DNA of 10,683 nt from Discostella pseudostelligera (lineage: Eukaryota > Bacillariophyta > Thalassiosirophyceae > Thalassiosirales > Thalassiosiraceae), in assembly GCA_036940085.1 (NCBI GenBank), contig JALLBK010000950.1, positions 1 to 10,683 on the forward strand, in the 5' to 3' direction. Under the pieces are notes generated by a model that was not told where the DNA came from, did not search any database, and was given only the letters and a program-made list of their open reading frames with translations. The translations under genes were made by a program, and so were the position numbers. This document shows, piece by piece, positions 1 through 6,934 of this stretch (position 1 is the first letter of the stretch; each line of letters begins with the position of its first letter).

Positions 1-15
1 GCCATCTGGACCATA

Positions 16-47
16 CCACAACTCTACACAAGTCTACAGAGTTGTGG
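16..47. repeat. Perfect inverted repeat, 10-bp arms
   Basis: CCACAACTCT (16-25) pairs perfectly with AGAGTTGTGG (38-47) across a 12-base loop. It could form a hairpin, but there is no T-run or neighbouring gene that would give it a role. A second, weaker pair, TTGCTAG (64-70) with CTAGCAA (87-93), follows at once. Both could be remnants of a foldback element that extends off the left edge. Confidence 0.5.
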
Positions 48-93
48 CATTCTCACCCCCTGTTTGCTAGCTGCACCTAGCTTCATCTAGCAA

Positions 94-647
94 GCCTGAA
101 AATCACTTTTCAGCATAAACTAAGCTTATAATTTTCACCTGAACACAAATTGCACATCTCCTTACAATTTATTCAGTTTGTGCCTTTCACTCAGGTCCCC
201 AGCCCCCAGCTCAAGACATATTGTTATCGCGACGAGCAATCATTGTTCATTCCCACAGTGTTGACATTTTATCAGTGTCTCCTCATCCGAATGTCGAGAA
301 GAACTTTTCATATGATGGAGTTACTTGTTACTTGAAGCAGTGGTCCAGGTCCCTGCTCATCCATTGGTGGCACAAAAATAATACACGCCCAATACCATAT
401 TACTGAACACAGAAACTGGTGGTGCTACCTTCACTTGTTTCTTTCCACCACCCTTCAACGCCTCCTTGCTGTTCAAGTTCGATGTTGAGATTGAACTCTT
501 TGCATCATGTTCTTCCTTGTCTTTGCTGACGCAGCAGTAAAGCAGCTGCAGTGTCCTGAGGAATGATTATGGATTATGGCAACAGTGCAAATTCTGATTC
601 ACATTTCATTGAATTGTTCAAAGTTAATGGTCAATTCTGCACCAAAA
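94..647. other. Region without a recognised gene; possible minus-strand exon at 357-566
   Basis: No ORF in this stretch gives a recognisable protein. The only part with protein-like composition is a minus-strand open frame between a TAA at 567-569 and a TGA at 357-359. It reads a charged stretch (including SKDKEEHDAKSS and KEALKGGGKKQVKVAPP) and is preceded by possible splice acceptors such as TGCTGCGTCAG. It has no good start codon and no recognised family. It may be one exon of an unseen gene or chance coding. Confidence 0.25.
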
Positions 648-699
648 TTGACTGTAAATTTAATCACACCACGAAAAATTAGCCAAAATTTACGGTCAA
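648..699. repeat. Imperfect inverted repeat, 14-bp arms
   Basis: TTGACTGTAAATTT (648-661) and AAATTTACGGTCAA (686-699) are reverse complements except for one base, with a 24-base AT-rich spacer. A nested pair, GTCAATT (630-636) with AATTGAC (646-652), overlaps the left arm. This may be a tiny foldback or MITE relic. No clear target duplication is visible, so the class is open. Confidence 0.45.
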
Positions 700-895
700 C
701 TTATGACAAACAAATCTAGAGAGATACCTAGGACACCTACTTACATACTATGGTACCTGCCTCCACAGCACCATCTTCTTCTCCACAGATCGGTGCGATC
801 ACGCCGCCACCACCTAATAATTGTGCATAGTGCTGCCACATTTATTATGTGTAATTATTGAGGCCTCTCAATTGATAGATCGATCGATTGATCGA

Positions 896-927
896 TGATG
901 ATGCCGATCTATGATGATGCCGATCTA
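896..927. repeat. 16-bp tandem duplication next to the MITE
   Basis: TGATGATGCCGATCTA occurs twice head to tail (896-911 and 912-927) with no mismatch. It follows a GATC/GATT-rich tract at about 874-897. The second copy ends two bases before the TCA target duplication of the adjacent element, so it lies outside the element. Replication slippage is the simplest origin. Confidence 0.7.
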
Positions 928-952
928 CCTCAGGCCCTTCCTTATGGCACGC

Positions 953-991
953 ACAGATGACATCCACAGACCGTCTGTGGATGTCATCTGT
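953..991. repeat. 39-bp near-perfect palindrome in the MITE left end
   Basis: A 19-base arm (953-971, ending ACATCCACAGAC) is followed by a single C at 972 and its exact reverse complement (973-991). The core is shared with the palindromes at 1037-1061 and 1227-1241. Repeated subterminal motifs of this kind are often transposase binding sites; that role is inferred. Confidence 0.7.
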
Positions 992-1036
992 GTCGATTTC
1001 CCGTCCTTTGGTCCTTTTTTTTCGATTTTCTTAACC

Positions 1037-1061
1037 ACATCCACAGACGGTCTGTGGATGT
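1037..1061. repeat. 25-bp palindrome, second copy of the MITE core motif
   Basis: ACATCCACAGAC (1037-1048) and its exact reverse complement (1050-1061) are separated by one G. The arms match the inner arms of the 953-991 palindrome. This copy lies inside the element, outside the terminal repeats, so the motif has been duplicated independently of the ends. Confidence 0.7.
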
Positions 1062-1226
1062 AGATGTTGTGTTACGATAAGGATGGGTGACACAACAAAA
1101 GTTTTGCAGAACTCCACGATTTTCATCGAGTTTTGTTGGATATCCCGCTAAAAACGGCGGCGAGCTATGTCCTCAAACATTGGTGTCCATAAGGACGGAG
1201 AGAACAGATCCGCCATGCACCACATC

Positions 1227-1241
1227 CACAGACCGTCTGTG
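1227..1241. repeat. 15-bp palindrome in the MITE right end
   Basis: CACAGAC (1227-1233), one C, then GTCTGTG (1235-1241). The left flank still reads ACATC before the arm, so this is the same motif as in the other two copies with its right-hand outer bases diverged. Confidence 0.6.
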
Positions 1242-1342
1242 CTCATCATCTGTGTGTACCATAAGGAAGGGCCTCAGTAGGTGTTGAGGATGATGATATG
1301 GTGAGTGCAGGAAGTGCGTGTAATGGTAGTAATGAATTGGTT

Positions 1343-2277
1343 CTAGAGTGATTTATGAGCGCTATTTCTAGTGTTGCTGTTGCATGCGCTGCTTCTAGCA
1401 TCATTGCCGATGCTTGCGAGCTGCAGGATCGCGAGTTTCGAAATCTGGCGGGAGAACTTCCAGCTGGATTCCTCATGGGCGGTGTCGTCTGTCCAACACA
1501 CCCTTGCAGCTGGATTCTCTATTTTTACGTTGGTGTATGCACCGCCTTCCTGTGGTGCACATCTTATGTACGCGATCTCCTCCCTCAGTTTATGTACTTC
1601 ATCCACCTTTGTGAGGAACTCCACTCTCATGTTCTGGTGATGTGCCGCCGAGTGTTGTTTGGTCTAATAATCGGTAAGGTTCTGTCCTCCTGGTCTCCAG
1701 AAGAAACGGAATTGATTCTGTGCTTCCTGACAGCGCAGCCAATAAAATCTCATCTCCATCGCTTTGGTGCGTTTTGGTTGGATCTTGTTGTTTATTACTC
1801 CTTCCACGGTCAAATTGTCTGTTTATATCAGTGTGCGTGGTTGCGGGTGTCCCATTTCATGTAACATGCATCTAATATAAATTGCTTCTTTTACATTCAG
1901 AAACAGTGCGCCGAGTTCTGCTTTGGCCGCCGCCGACATGACGTGTTTAATTATTTGGGCAACGTTGAGGATGGCTCCATTATTGGGTGGGAAATTTTCA
2001 TCCCCGTTGAGAGGTAGAAGTGACCTCCTGCTCTACTTCGGGCCTCTGATTCGTTCAAGTATCGCTCCTGCATCGCTGTGGACTGCTAGTATCATCTTGC
2101 TGGCCCTGTAGGTAAGTACTGCTTCCTCTTGGCTTGCCACATAATCTAATATCTGCCTCACCTTTCCATCGTTGCTTTTGTCTTGAGCGCTTTCGTTAGG
2201 TCTCTGATGGCTTGGACGGCAATGTCGGCTTCGGTGACAGTGGGGTTTGTGATGTACCGGTGTTTGAAGCTCGCCAG
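1343..2277 (-). pseudogene. Degenerate Ty1/copia retrotransposon pol fragment (RT tail and RNase H)
   Basis: Read on the minus strand from 2277 downwards, pieces of one copia polyprotein appear in successive frames. The order is TVTEADIAVQAIRDL (to about 2165), then ILDYVASQEEAVLTY and AVHSDA (to 2069), then ARSRAGGHFYLS (to about 2008), then PPNNGAIL, AQIIKHVMS, AELGALFLN, HEMGHPQP, TDN, KAMEMRFYWL, QFRFFWRPG and MRVEFLT (to about 1610). This is the end of reverse transcriptase and the RNase H domain, which normally cuts the RNA primer during element replication. The copy is dead: in-frame TAA at 1823-1825 (a conserved Gln position), TAG at 1664-1666 (a conserved Trp position), and frame changes near 2161-2166, 2061-2069 and 2005-2008. 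Recognisable polyprotein ends near 1496, and the frame stays open to 1343. Integrase, gag and LTRs are not seen. Family recognition is from memory of conserved motifs, not an alignment. Confidence 0.85.
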
Positions 2278-2427
2278 GTGTAAGCAAAGTGAGTCGAGTC
2301 ATCAAGTCTCCCGCCATCTTTGTGCCACGTGTAAGCAAAGTGAGTCGAGTCATCAAGTCTCCCGCCATTGCCACGTGAAAGCAAAAAGTGAGTCGAATGT
2401 CTCCCGCCAAAATTTTGCCACACGTGT
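2278..2427. repeat. 51-bp tandem repeat, two exact 40-base cores plus a diverged third copy
   Basis: The 40 bases at 2278-2317 recur exactly at 2329-2368 (period 51), and a diverged, shortened copy starts at 2375. Each core opens GTGTAAGCAAAGTGAGTCG and closes TCTCCCGCCAT. The spacers end in GCCAC, so CACGTG forms at each junction. The array begins where the copia remnant stops being readable and lies 350-500 bases before the NadA start codon, so it may be promoter DNA, a duplicated insertion-site scar, or both. Confidence 0.75.
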
Positions 2428-2480
2428 ACCTAGACACGTGAGTTCTCCTCGCTCTATGTAAGAGGGAGATTGGCGGGAAG
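2307..2480. promoter_or_regulatory. Cluster of CACGTG boxes and TCTCCCGCC/GGCGGGA motifs upstream of NadA
   Basis: Four perfect CACGTG hexamers lie at 2326-2331, 2372-2377, 2421-2426 and 2435-2440. CACGTG is the palindromic G-box/E-box bound by bZIP and bHLH factors. TCTCCCGCC occurs at 2307-2315, 2358-2366 and 2400-2408, and the opposite orientation TGGCGGGAAG at 2471-2480; these resemble E2F/DP sites. The cluster is oriented towards the NadA gene 300-470 bases downstream. What is seen is motif density; regulation by these factors is inferred. Confidence 0.45.
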
Positions 2481-2520
2481 CATAATGACGGCCAGACGCT
2501 TCTGATTCTGGCCTCCGTCC

Positions 2521-2536
2521 GCCCGCCTCGGCGGGC
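2521..2536. repeat. 16-bp GC palindrome
   Basis: GCCCGCC (2521-2527) and GGCGGGC (2530-2536) flank two bases. It sits in a GC-rich stretch between the boxed repeats and the NadA start. It could be another GC-box-like site or a simple low-complexity product. The interval 2537-2781 is otherwise the presumed core promoter and 5' leader of NadA and contains no clear gene. Confidence 0.4.
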
Positions 2537-2781
2537 CTCTCGTCTCTCGTCGCTCCGCCACCTCACAACATCGACATCGAAGATCAAGGCACCCACGCCG
2601 AGTGACATGGCCTGACATGGCGACGATGAAGATGACGGCGAGGCTGACGGTGACGGCCGACGGCAGTACCAGAGCAGCATAAGACAAGAATTATATCCAC
2701 CACCATCACCACCTTCAAACACCATCTGGTTGGGCTTTGGATCTGTGCTGTGCAAATACTAATAGAGACCGAATTGCAATT

Positions 2782-4761
2782 ATGATCATCCGATCAGCTG
2801 CCATTCATAGATTGACAACATCTTTGGCTCGTCGCCACGCGACATCGTACGGCGGCCGAAACCGTCATGCTGCTCCATGTGTTATTTCTTCTACTACCGC
2901 CGATGATCGACGAACACCATCAACAACAATTCCTACTCGCAACTATTGTGATGACACATCAATGAATGCAAACTCCATGATGGCTATGCAATCACCGCGT
3001 CGTCGCCATCTCTCCACGGCGGCAGCAACTGCACCATCAACACCATCGGCACCACCGGCACAACAAATCACCAGCTTCCCCTCACTCATCATCGGACCAA
3101 AGCACCAACTTTCACCACAGGGATCCTTTGCCGAGGCCCAAGCTGCCTTTCTTGAACCACCAATGGAGACTGTTGTGAATTTATTAGATCAATTAATTGA
3201 TCTCAAAGTTGGAATTGTCGCACATTACTACATGGATGTGGAGTTGCAGGGTGTCTTGCATGCGGTTAAACGACGACAGATGGAGTTGCTGCGTCAGCAA
3301 CAATTGAACGATGAACAACAACAACATGCTAATGATGATGGAGTCGCCGAACGACGAATTCCAGAATATCCACTAGTAGCCATTGCCGACTCCTTAAAAA
3401 TGGGCGATGATGCCGTGCAAATGTGTTCCAAAAATAATGTCAATTCCATCATATGTCTCGGTGTCGACTTCATGTCCGAATCGGTCTCGGCCATTATGGG
3501 ACGGAATGGCTATCCACACGTACCAGTATATCGAGCAACGACAAAACATATTGGATGCTCACTCGCCGAAAGTGCCGAGGGGGATAATTACAAGGCATGG
3601 TTGTACAAGAGTGCCGGAGGTGTTGGGGGTGCGATGGCTTCGTCATCATCATCTGAGGAGGAAACAAAGAAGAAATCATCCTTGCATGTAGTCTACATCA
3701 ACACCTCATTGGAAACCAAGGCTATATCATCGAGTATCATGCCTACAATCACCTGCACTTCGAGTAATGTCTTACAAACGATACTTCAGGCAAGTGCACA
3801 AATCGGTCCAGAGGAATTACAAATATGTTATGGACCGGATACCTACATGGGAGAGAACTTGGTATCATTGCTAGATGCAGTGCTATCCTCGGGATGGAGC
3901 GATGATCGGATCAAATCAGATTTGCATCCCAAACATGACCGTTCGACTATACGAGCCTTACGGAATAATATGAATGTCTATCCTAGTGGAAATTGTGTCG
4001 TTCATCATATGTTTGGACACTCTGTCGTGGAGACGGTATTGAAGGATTATGCTGATGCCTATGTTACGGCACATTTGGAGGTACCAGGAGAAATGTTCCA
4101 AATTGCATTGAGAAAGAGTCTGGATGATGAAGGTGTTGTGGGCAGCACCAGCAATATTTTGAACTTTATTGAACGAAAGGTCGAAGAGGCTGCGAAGAGG
4201 ATGACTACTACTGCTTCAAAACCAGCAGTTGGCATCGACAGCGACGAGAAGACACGGCTAAAGTTCATTCTCGGAACCGAGGCGGGTATGGTCACATCCA
4301 TTGTTCGAAGTGTGCAGGATATACTAGATTCGAATGCCTGTCAGAATGTCGAGGCAGAGATTATATTTCCCGTCTCATCAGAGGCTGTCATGGGTGTGGA
4401 CAATGAGGGTGCTACTAAGGGTGGCACGAGCTCGGCTATGTTGGAGGTAGTACCCGGTGTGGCTGGCGGAGAAGGGTGTTCCACCGCTGGAGGATGTGCC
4501 ACCTGTCCCTTTATGAAGATGAATGATTTGGATGCAGTGCATGATATTTTGGATATGATTGGTCAATCATCGAATGGGAATAATGAATGGCAACTCCTCT
4601 CGAAACACTTACCACCCAATCGATTAGCAGGAAAATTGATCAATGGAAGGGATGCGATTGATTTTGGAACTGAACCGATCGTTTTTATGAGAGAATTTAT
4701 GAAGGAGAAGAGGTTGAGTGATGTGCTAGTCGAGAGGGTGAAGCAGGGGAGGATTAACTGA
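2782..4761 (+). CDS. nadA: Quinolinate synthase (NadA), intronless
   Basis: Quinolinate synthase condenses iminoaspartate (from L-aspartate) with dihydroxyacetone phosphate to make quinolinate, the precursor of NAD, using a [4Fe-4S] cluster. The start is the first in-frame ATG at 2782, giving 659 aa; upstream sense codons have no ATG. Residues 1-95 are Arg/Ser/Thr-rich with few acidic residues at the very start (MIIRSAAIHRLTTSLARRH), which resembles a mitochondrial presequence. The catalytic region runs from about 96 to the end: VAHYYMD near 146-152, ADSLKMGDDAV, CLGVDFMSES (Cys225), YINTSLETKA, TCTSSNV, CYGPDTYMGEN, GNCVVHHMFGH (Cys405), TAHLEVPGEM, GTEAGMVTSIV and CSTAGGCATCPFMKMN (Cys566, 572, 575). 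The three Cys regions match the cluster ligand positions of the family. Two low-complexity insertions, near 160-192 (Gln/Asp) and near 279-299 (Ser/Glu/Lys), are not in typical homologues. It resembles the eukaryotic/plant form, but the SufE domain present in plant enzymes is not recognisable. Converges with the HMG gene. Confidence 0.95.
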   Translation: MIIRSAAIHRLTTSLARRHATSYGGRNRHAAPCVISSTTADDRRTPSTTIPTRNYCDDTSMNANSMMAMQSPRRRHLSTAAATAPSTPSAPPAQQITSFPSLIIGPKHQLSPQGSFAEAQAAFLEPPMETVVNLLDQLIDLKVGIVAHYYMDVELQGVLHAVKRRQMELLRQQQLNDEQQQHANDDGVAERRIPEYPLVAIADSLKMGDDAVQMCSKNNVNSIICLGVDFMSESVSAIMGRNGYPHVPVYRATTKHIGCSLAESAEGDNYKAWLYKSAGGVGGAMASSSSSEEETKKKSSLHVVYINTSLETKAISSSIMPTITCTSSNVLQTILQASAQIGPEELQICYGPDTYMGENLVSLLDAVLSSGWSDDRIKSDLHPKHDRSTIRALRNNMNVYPSGNCVVHHMFGHSVVETVLKDYADAYVTAHLEVPGEMFQIALRKSLDDEGVVGSTSNILNFIERKVEEAAKRMTTTASKPAVGIDSDEKTRLKFILGTEAGMVTSIVRSVQDILDSNACQNVEAEIIFPVSSEAVMGVDNEGATKGGTSSAMLEVVPGVAGGEGCSTAGGCATCPFMKMNDLDAVHDILDMIGQSSNGNNEWQLLSKHLPPNRLAGKLINGRDAIDFGTEPIVFMREFMKEKRLSDVLVERVKQGRIN

Positions 4762-5103
4762 AGTTTAAGATGAACGTTTAATAAGAGTATTTGGTAGGAG
4801 TAATACTTGAACCATAATGCGCGAACTGAACAGGCTCGAGATCAAGCATGCTAGACTGAGAGACGATGTTGTTCAATTGCACGCAAAGCCAATACACGAC
4901 ACACACCCAAGAATTGATGACACGGCCATGTATCACTGGTACTTGAATTATGATTGAGAGTCGACATCCACCGTTGAGGATAAATAAAGTCTAAAAAGTC
5001 GATTGCCCTTTCTATACGATCTACTTATTTCAGTGGTAGCAAGTGAAGGTAGTATCAAGAATCTGTGACATCTCCGTCGAAACATCATTGTCTCTTTTTC
5101 TCT
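4762..5103. other. Convergent 3' region between NadA and the HMG gene
   Basis: These 342 bases separate the two stop codons of convergent genes. AATAAA at 4983-4988, about 220 bases after the NadA stop, is a plausible poly(A) signal for NadA. No matching signal is obvious for the minus-strand gene, and I see no ORF, RNA gene or strong hairpin. The two transcripts probably end close together or overlap. Confidence 0.5.
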
Positions 5104-6101
5104 CTAGTGAGTGCATTCACCGCAAAAGATGGATTCATCATTGGCATTATACCCGGAGGGTGGATACACATCATTTTGAGACGATACACTGGCAGCAATA
5201 TTGAGATACATTTGAAGAACTTCCTCCTCACTAACAGTCTCTTGGTAATGATGTTGTCCAGTGGCATGGTTGGTTTGGGCGGTGTGAGGATGATGCCGGA
5301 TCATGGACGAGGAGGACGAGGCCGTCATAGTTGATGGCATTAATGGTAACGGCTCATAAGGATTCGAGTAGTAGTCACATTCACCGCAATAAGGAAGATG
5401 TACAACATTATTCTCCGGAAGTACTGAGTTCATATTTGGCCTGTGAATTGTAATAGAAGATGGCGAAGGCGTGGCTTGATGATGATAATGTTGTTGATGT
5501 TCCATCATCTCCTGGTAAGCGGTGGGATTTGTTTGCGATGATGACCAAATCGTTTTAGGACCTTCTTCACCATGCCAGTTTTGCTGCAGTTCTTGAGTCA
5601 GCTCTACATGTCTCTCCTTGAGGATAGATGCCACGGCCTGACAATACTGTTGCGTGGTTGGTTCCAGTGTCTTCCAATTGTCTGCCACGATCCTTGAGAT
5701 CTCTCTGAAGGATGCCACTGCGCAAGAAGAATAAGAAGTGTGCACGAGACACGAGATGGAATCAGATTGTGAGGCATCTCCTGGGATATCAATGTGGTCT
5801 CAGCAGCACATCATCACTCACCTCCATGTGACTTGACATGCTTTCGTTTGGCAAGCTTGCGAGCACCAGGAATGTACCAATTGGGTGCCAACGTTGACTC
5901 CAAGTGAATGTAACGCGGTGGGAGTGAAGGAACCTCCAGATGTGAACCATACCAATTGAAATCACAATCTGAGGATTCTTCCCTGGTAGTCTGCTTCCCG
6001 TTCCTTTCATGGATTATGCGTTCTCGTTCCAGAATGTAGAAGACATTGTAACTGTTGTATGGCAAGGGGATTTTGTTACTGATTACGCCGTTCGCCTTCA
6101 T
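5104..6101 (-). CDS. HMG-box protein with a long insertion in the box, two exons
   Basis: Probable nuclear DNA-binding or chromatin protein. Exon 1 runs 6101 to 5822 and exon 2 runs 5717 to 5104; joined they encode 297 aa. The donor GTGAGT and acceptor TTGCGCAG are strong, and joining restores the frame across ...KSHG-V-ASFREIS.... Helix 1 of the box is PLPYNSYNVFYILERERII (12-30). About 65 residues follow (ending RKLAKRKHVKSHG), containing LEVPSLPPRY and NWYIPG. Helices 2 and 3 then lie at about 96-133 (SFREISRIVADNWKTLEP, YCQAVASILKERHVEL). The C-terminal 160 residues are low complexity (Gln, His, Ser, Pro) with two CGEC motifs at 204-207 and 292-295, the second almost at the terminus. ATG 6101 is the first in-frame ATG and has a good context (AACCATGA). 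The frame is open upstream to about 6224, so a 5' exon cannot be excluded. HMG assignment rests on the helix motifs and my memory of similar diatom proteins. Confidence 0.8.
5718..5821 (-). other. Intron of the HMG-box gene, 104 bases
   Basis: Starts GTGAGT at 5821 and ends CAG at 5718 on the minus strand, with a pyrimidine-rich tract before the acceptor (CTTCTTATTCTTCTTGCGCAG). Phase 1. Reading through it hits a TGA at once, so retention would truncate the protein inside the box. Confidence 0.9.
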
Positions 6102-6586
6102 GGTTAACGTTACTATTTCCACACAGCACCGTCGGTCGTCGATATTTCCTCGCAGCAATTGGATGCACACTAGAGTGAGAGCGGAAGATGAGAGACGGTC
6201 GATGAGATTGGAAGAGAGTAACACTAAAGATAGAGCGTACTATTAGGCTTACCAAGACCGTGATTCGGATTCTACTACTCCTATCAATTTCGTACTCCTA
6301 TTTGTTTGAATGAGATGAGCAAAAGCAGAGGAGTGCTCAATCAAACTGCAAACTATGCCCAATACAGCCCAATACGTTACGAACAAAGGGGAGACAGATG
6401 TCTGAGTTTTGTGGTGGGTGCGATGGAATCGCTCCAAGGTATTTGGAGTATTTGTGACACAGAAAAGATGCTCGTCGAAGATTGAAGAAGAGTAACGAAG
6501 CATTTTGAGCGATGATCGTTATGTACCTGTCAAGTTTAGTGGCATGTTGGGGGAATTGCTTACCCTTTTATTTAGGGGTGACATTG

Positions 6587-6624
6587 GAATAACTCTACGG
6601 GTTATCCCTATTGGATTGGGATAA
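6587..6624. repeat. Small inverted repeats around GTTATCCC
   Basis: TTATCCC (6602-6608) pairs with GGGATAA (6618-6624) across a 9-base loop. The same arm can also pair with the upstream GGAATAAC (about 6587-6594) with one mismatch, so two alternative hairpins compete. It lies in the middle of the divergent promoter region. Function unknown. Confidence 0.4.
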
Positions 6625-6817
6625 ATGTGTGATCTCACCTAAAATATGAGAAAGTCTCTCTTTGCAGGCAGGATCTTCACGTAACGTTAATCGTAACGTT
6701 ATCTCTCGTCTTTGCGTCGCTCGACACTGACCTCATCCGCGCGGCGGCGGACTGACCACTGACCACTTCGTACGTATTGTTGGTGAGGTGTAAGGTGTAT
6801 GTACGAGATTGAACCAC

Positions 6818-6934
6818 GACGGCCGACGGCCGACGGCAGCGACCAGCAACGGCATCGGCATCGGAGGGCATCGGCATCGGCATCGGCTCGGTATCGGTGA
6901 TAGGATCATCAATCAATCAATCAATCAATCAATC
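6818..6934. repeat. Three adjacent microsatellites: GACGGCC, GGCATC and AATC
   Basis: GACGGCC twice plus a variant (6818-6838), GGCATC in five copies with interruptions (6851-6884), and AATC in six perfect copies (6911-6934). The AATC run ends two bases before the chosen ATG at 6936. A GTG-initiated reading would translate it as Ile-Asn-Gln-Ser repeats, but this is more likely 5' leader. Length variation here is likely between strains. Confidence 0.75.

Larger units (their letters stand above)
933..1273. mobile_element. MITE, PIF/Harbinger-like, TSD TCA
   Basis: The two ends are inverted copies of each other. Both begin GGCCCTTCCTTATGG (15 exact bases) and continue as a terminal inverted repeat of about 52 bp with about 7 mismatches. 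The element is flanked by TCA on both sides (930-932 and 1274-1276), which fits a 3-bp target-site duplication. At 341 bp it has no room for a transposase and no coding ORF, so it would be non-autonomous. A 3-bp duplication with G/C-rich ends starting GG is typical of PIF/Harbinger (Tourist-type) MITEs; CACTA elements also make 3-bp duplications but begin CACTA. TCA departs from the usual TWA target, so the superfamily is an inference. The boundary calls rest on the repeat and duplication seen directly. Confidence 0.72.

Noticed and set aside
1461..1517. CAGCTGGATTC repeated at 1461-1471 and 1507-1517 as an insertion footprint
   Set aside because: The 11-base repeats lie inside one continuous retroelement-derived frame, and nothing between them looks like a mobile element. 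Probably chance or a small internal duplication.
1355..1864. 169-aa plus-strand ORF
   Set aside because: It lies antisense to recognisable copia RNase H sequence on the minus strand. Its Cys/Leu/His-rich composition is what an antisense reading would give.
2278..2427. CRISPR-like direct repeats
   Set aside because: Only two exact cores with short, related spacers, in eukaryotic context. This is an ordinary tandem duplication.
2033..2755. 240-aa minus-strand ORF as a gene
   Set aside because: Only its last 45 or so residues (copia text before HSDA) are meaningful. The rest is a reading through the tandem repeats and the NadA promoter, and it opens on a non-ATG codon.
2737..2781. Upstream 15-codon extension of NadA
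   Set aside because: It begins with TTG. In a eukaryote the first in-frame ATG at 2782 is the better start and gives a sensible presequence.
4762..5103. Structural RNA between the convergent genes
   Set aside because: No tRNA-like fold, no strong paired stems and no known RNA motif could be seen by eye.
6249..6503. 84-aa minus-strand ORF as the first exon of the HMG gene
   Set aside because: It ends at a GTAAGC donor-like site, but the acceptors I could see before 6101 give the wrong phase. No family recognised.
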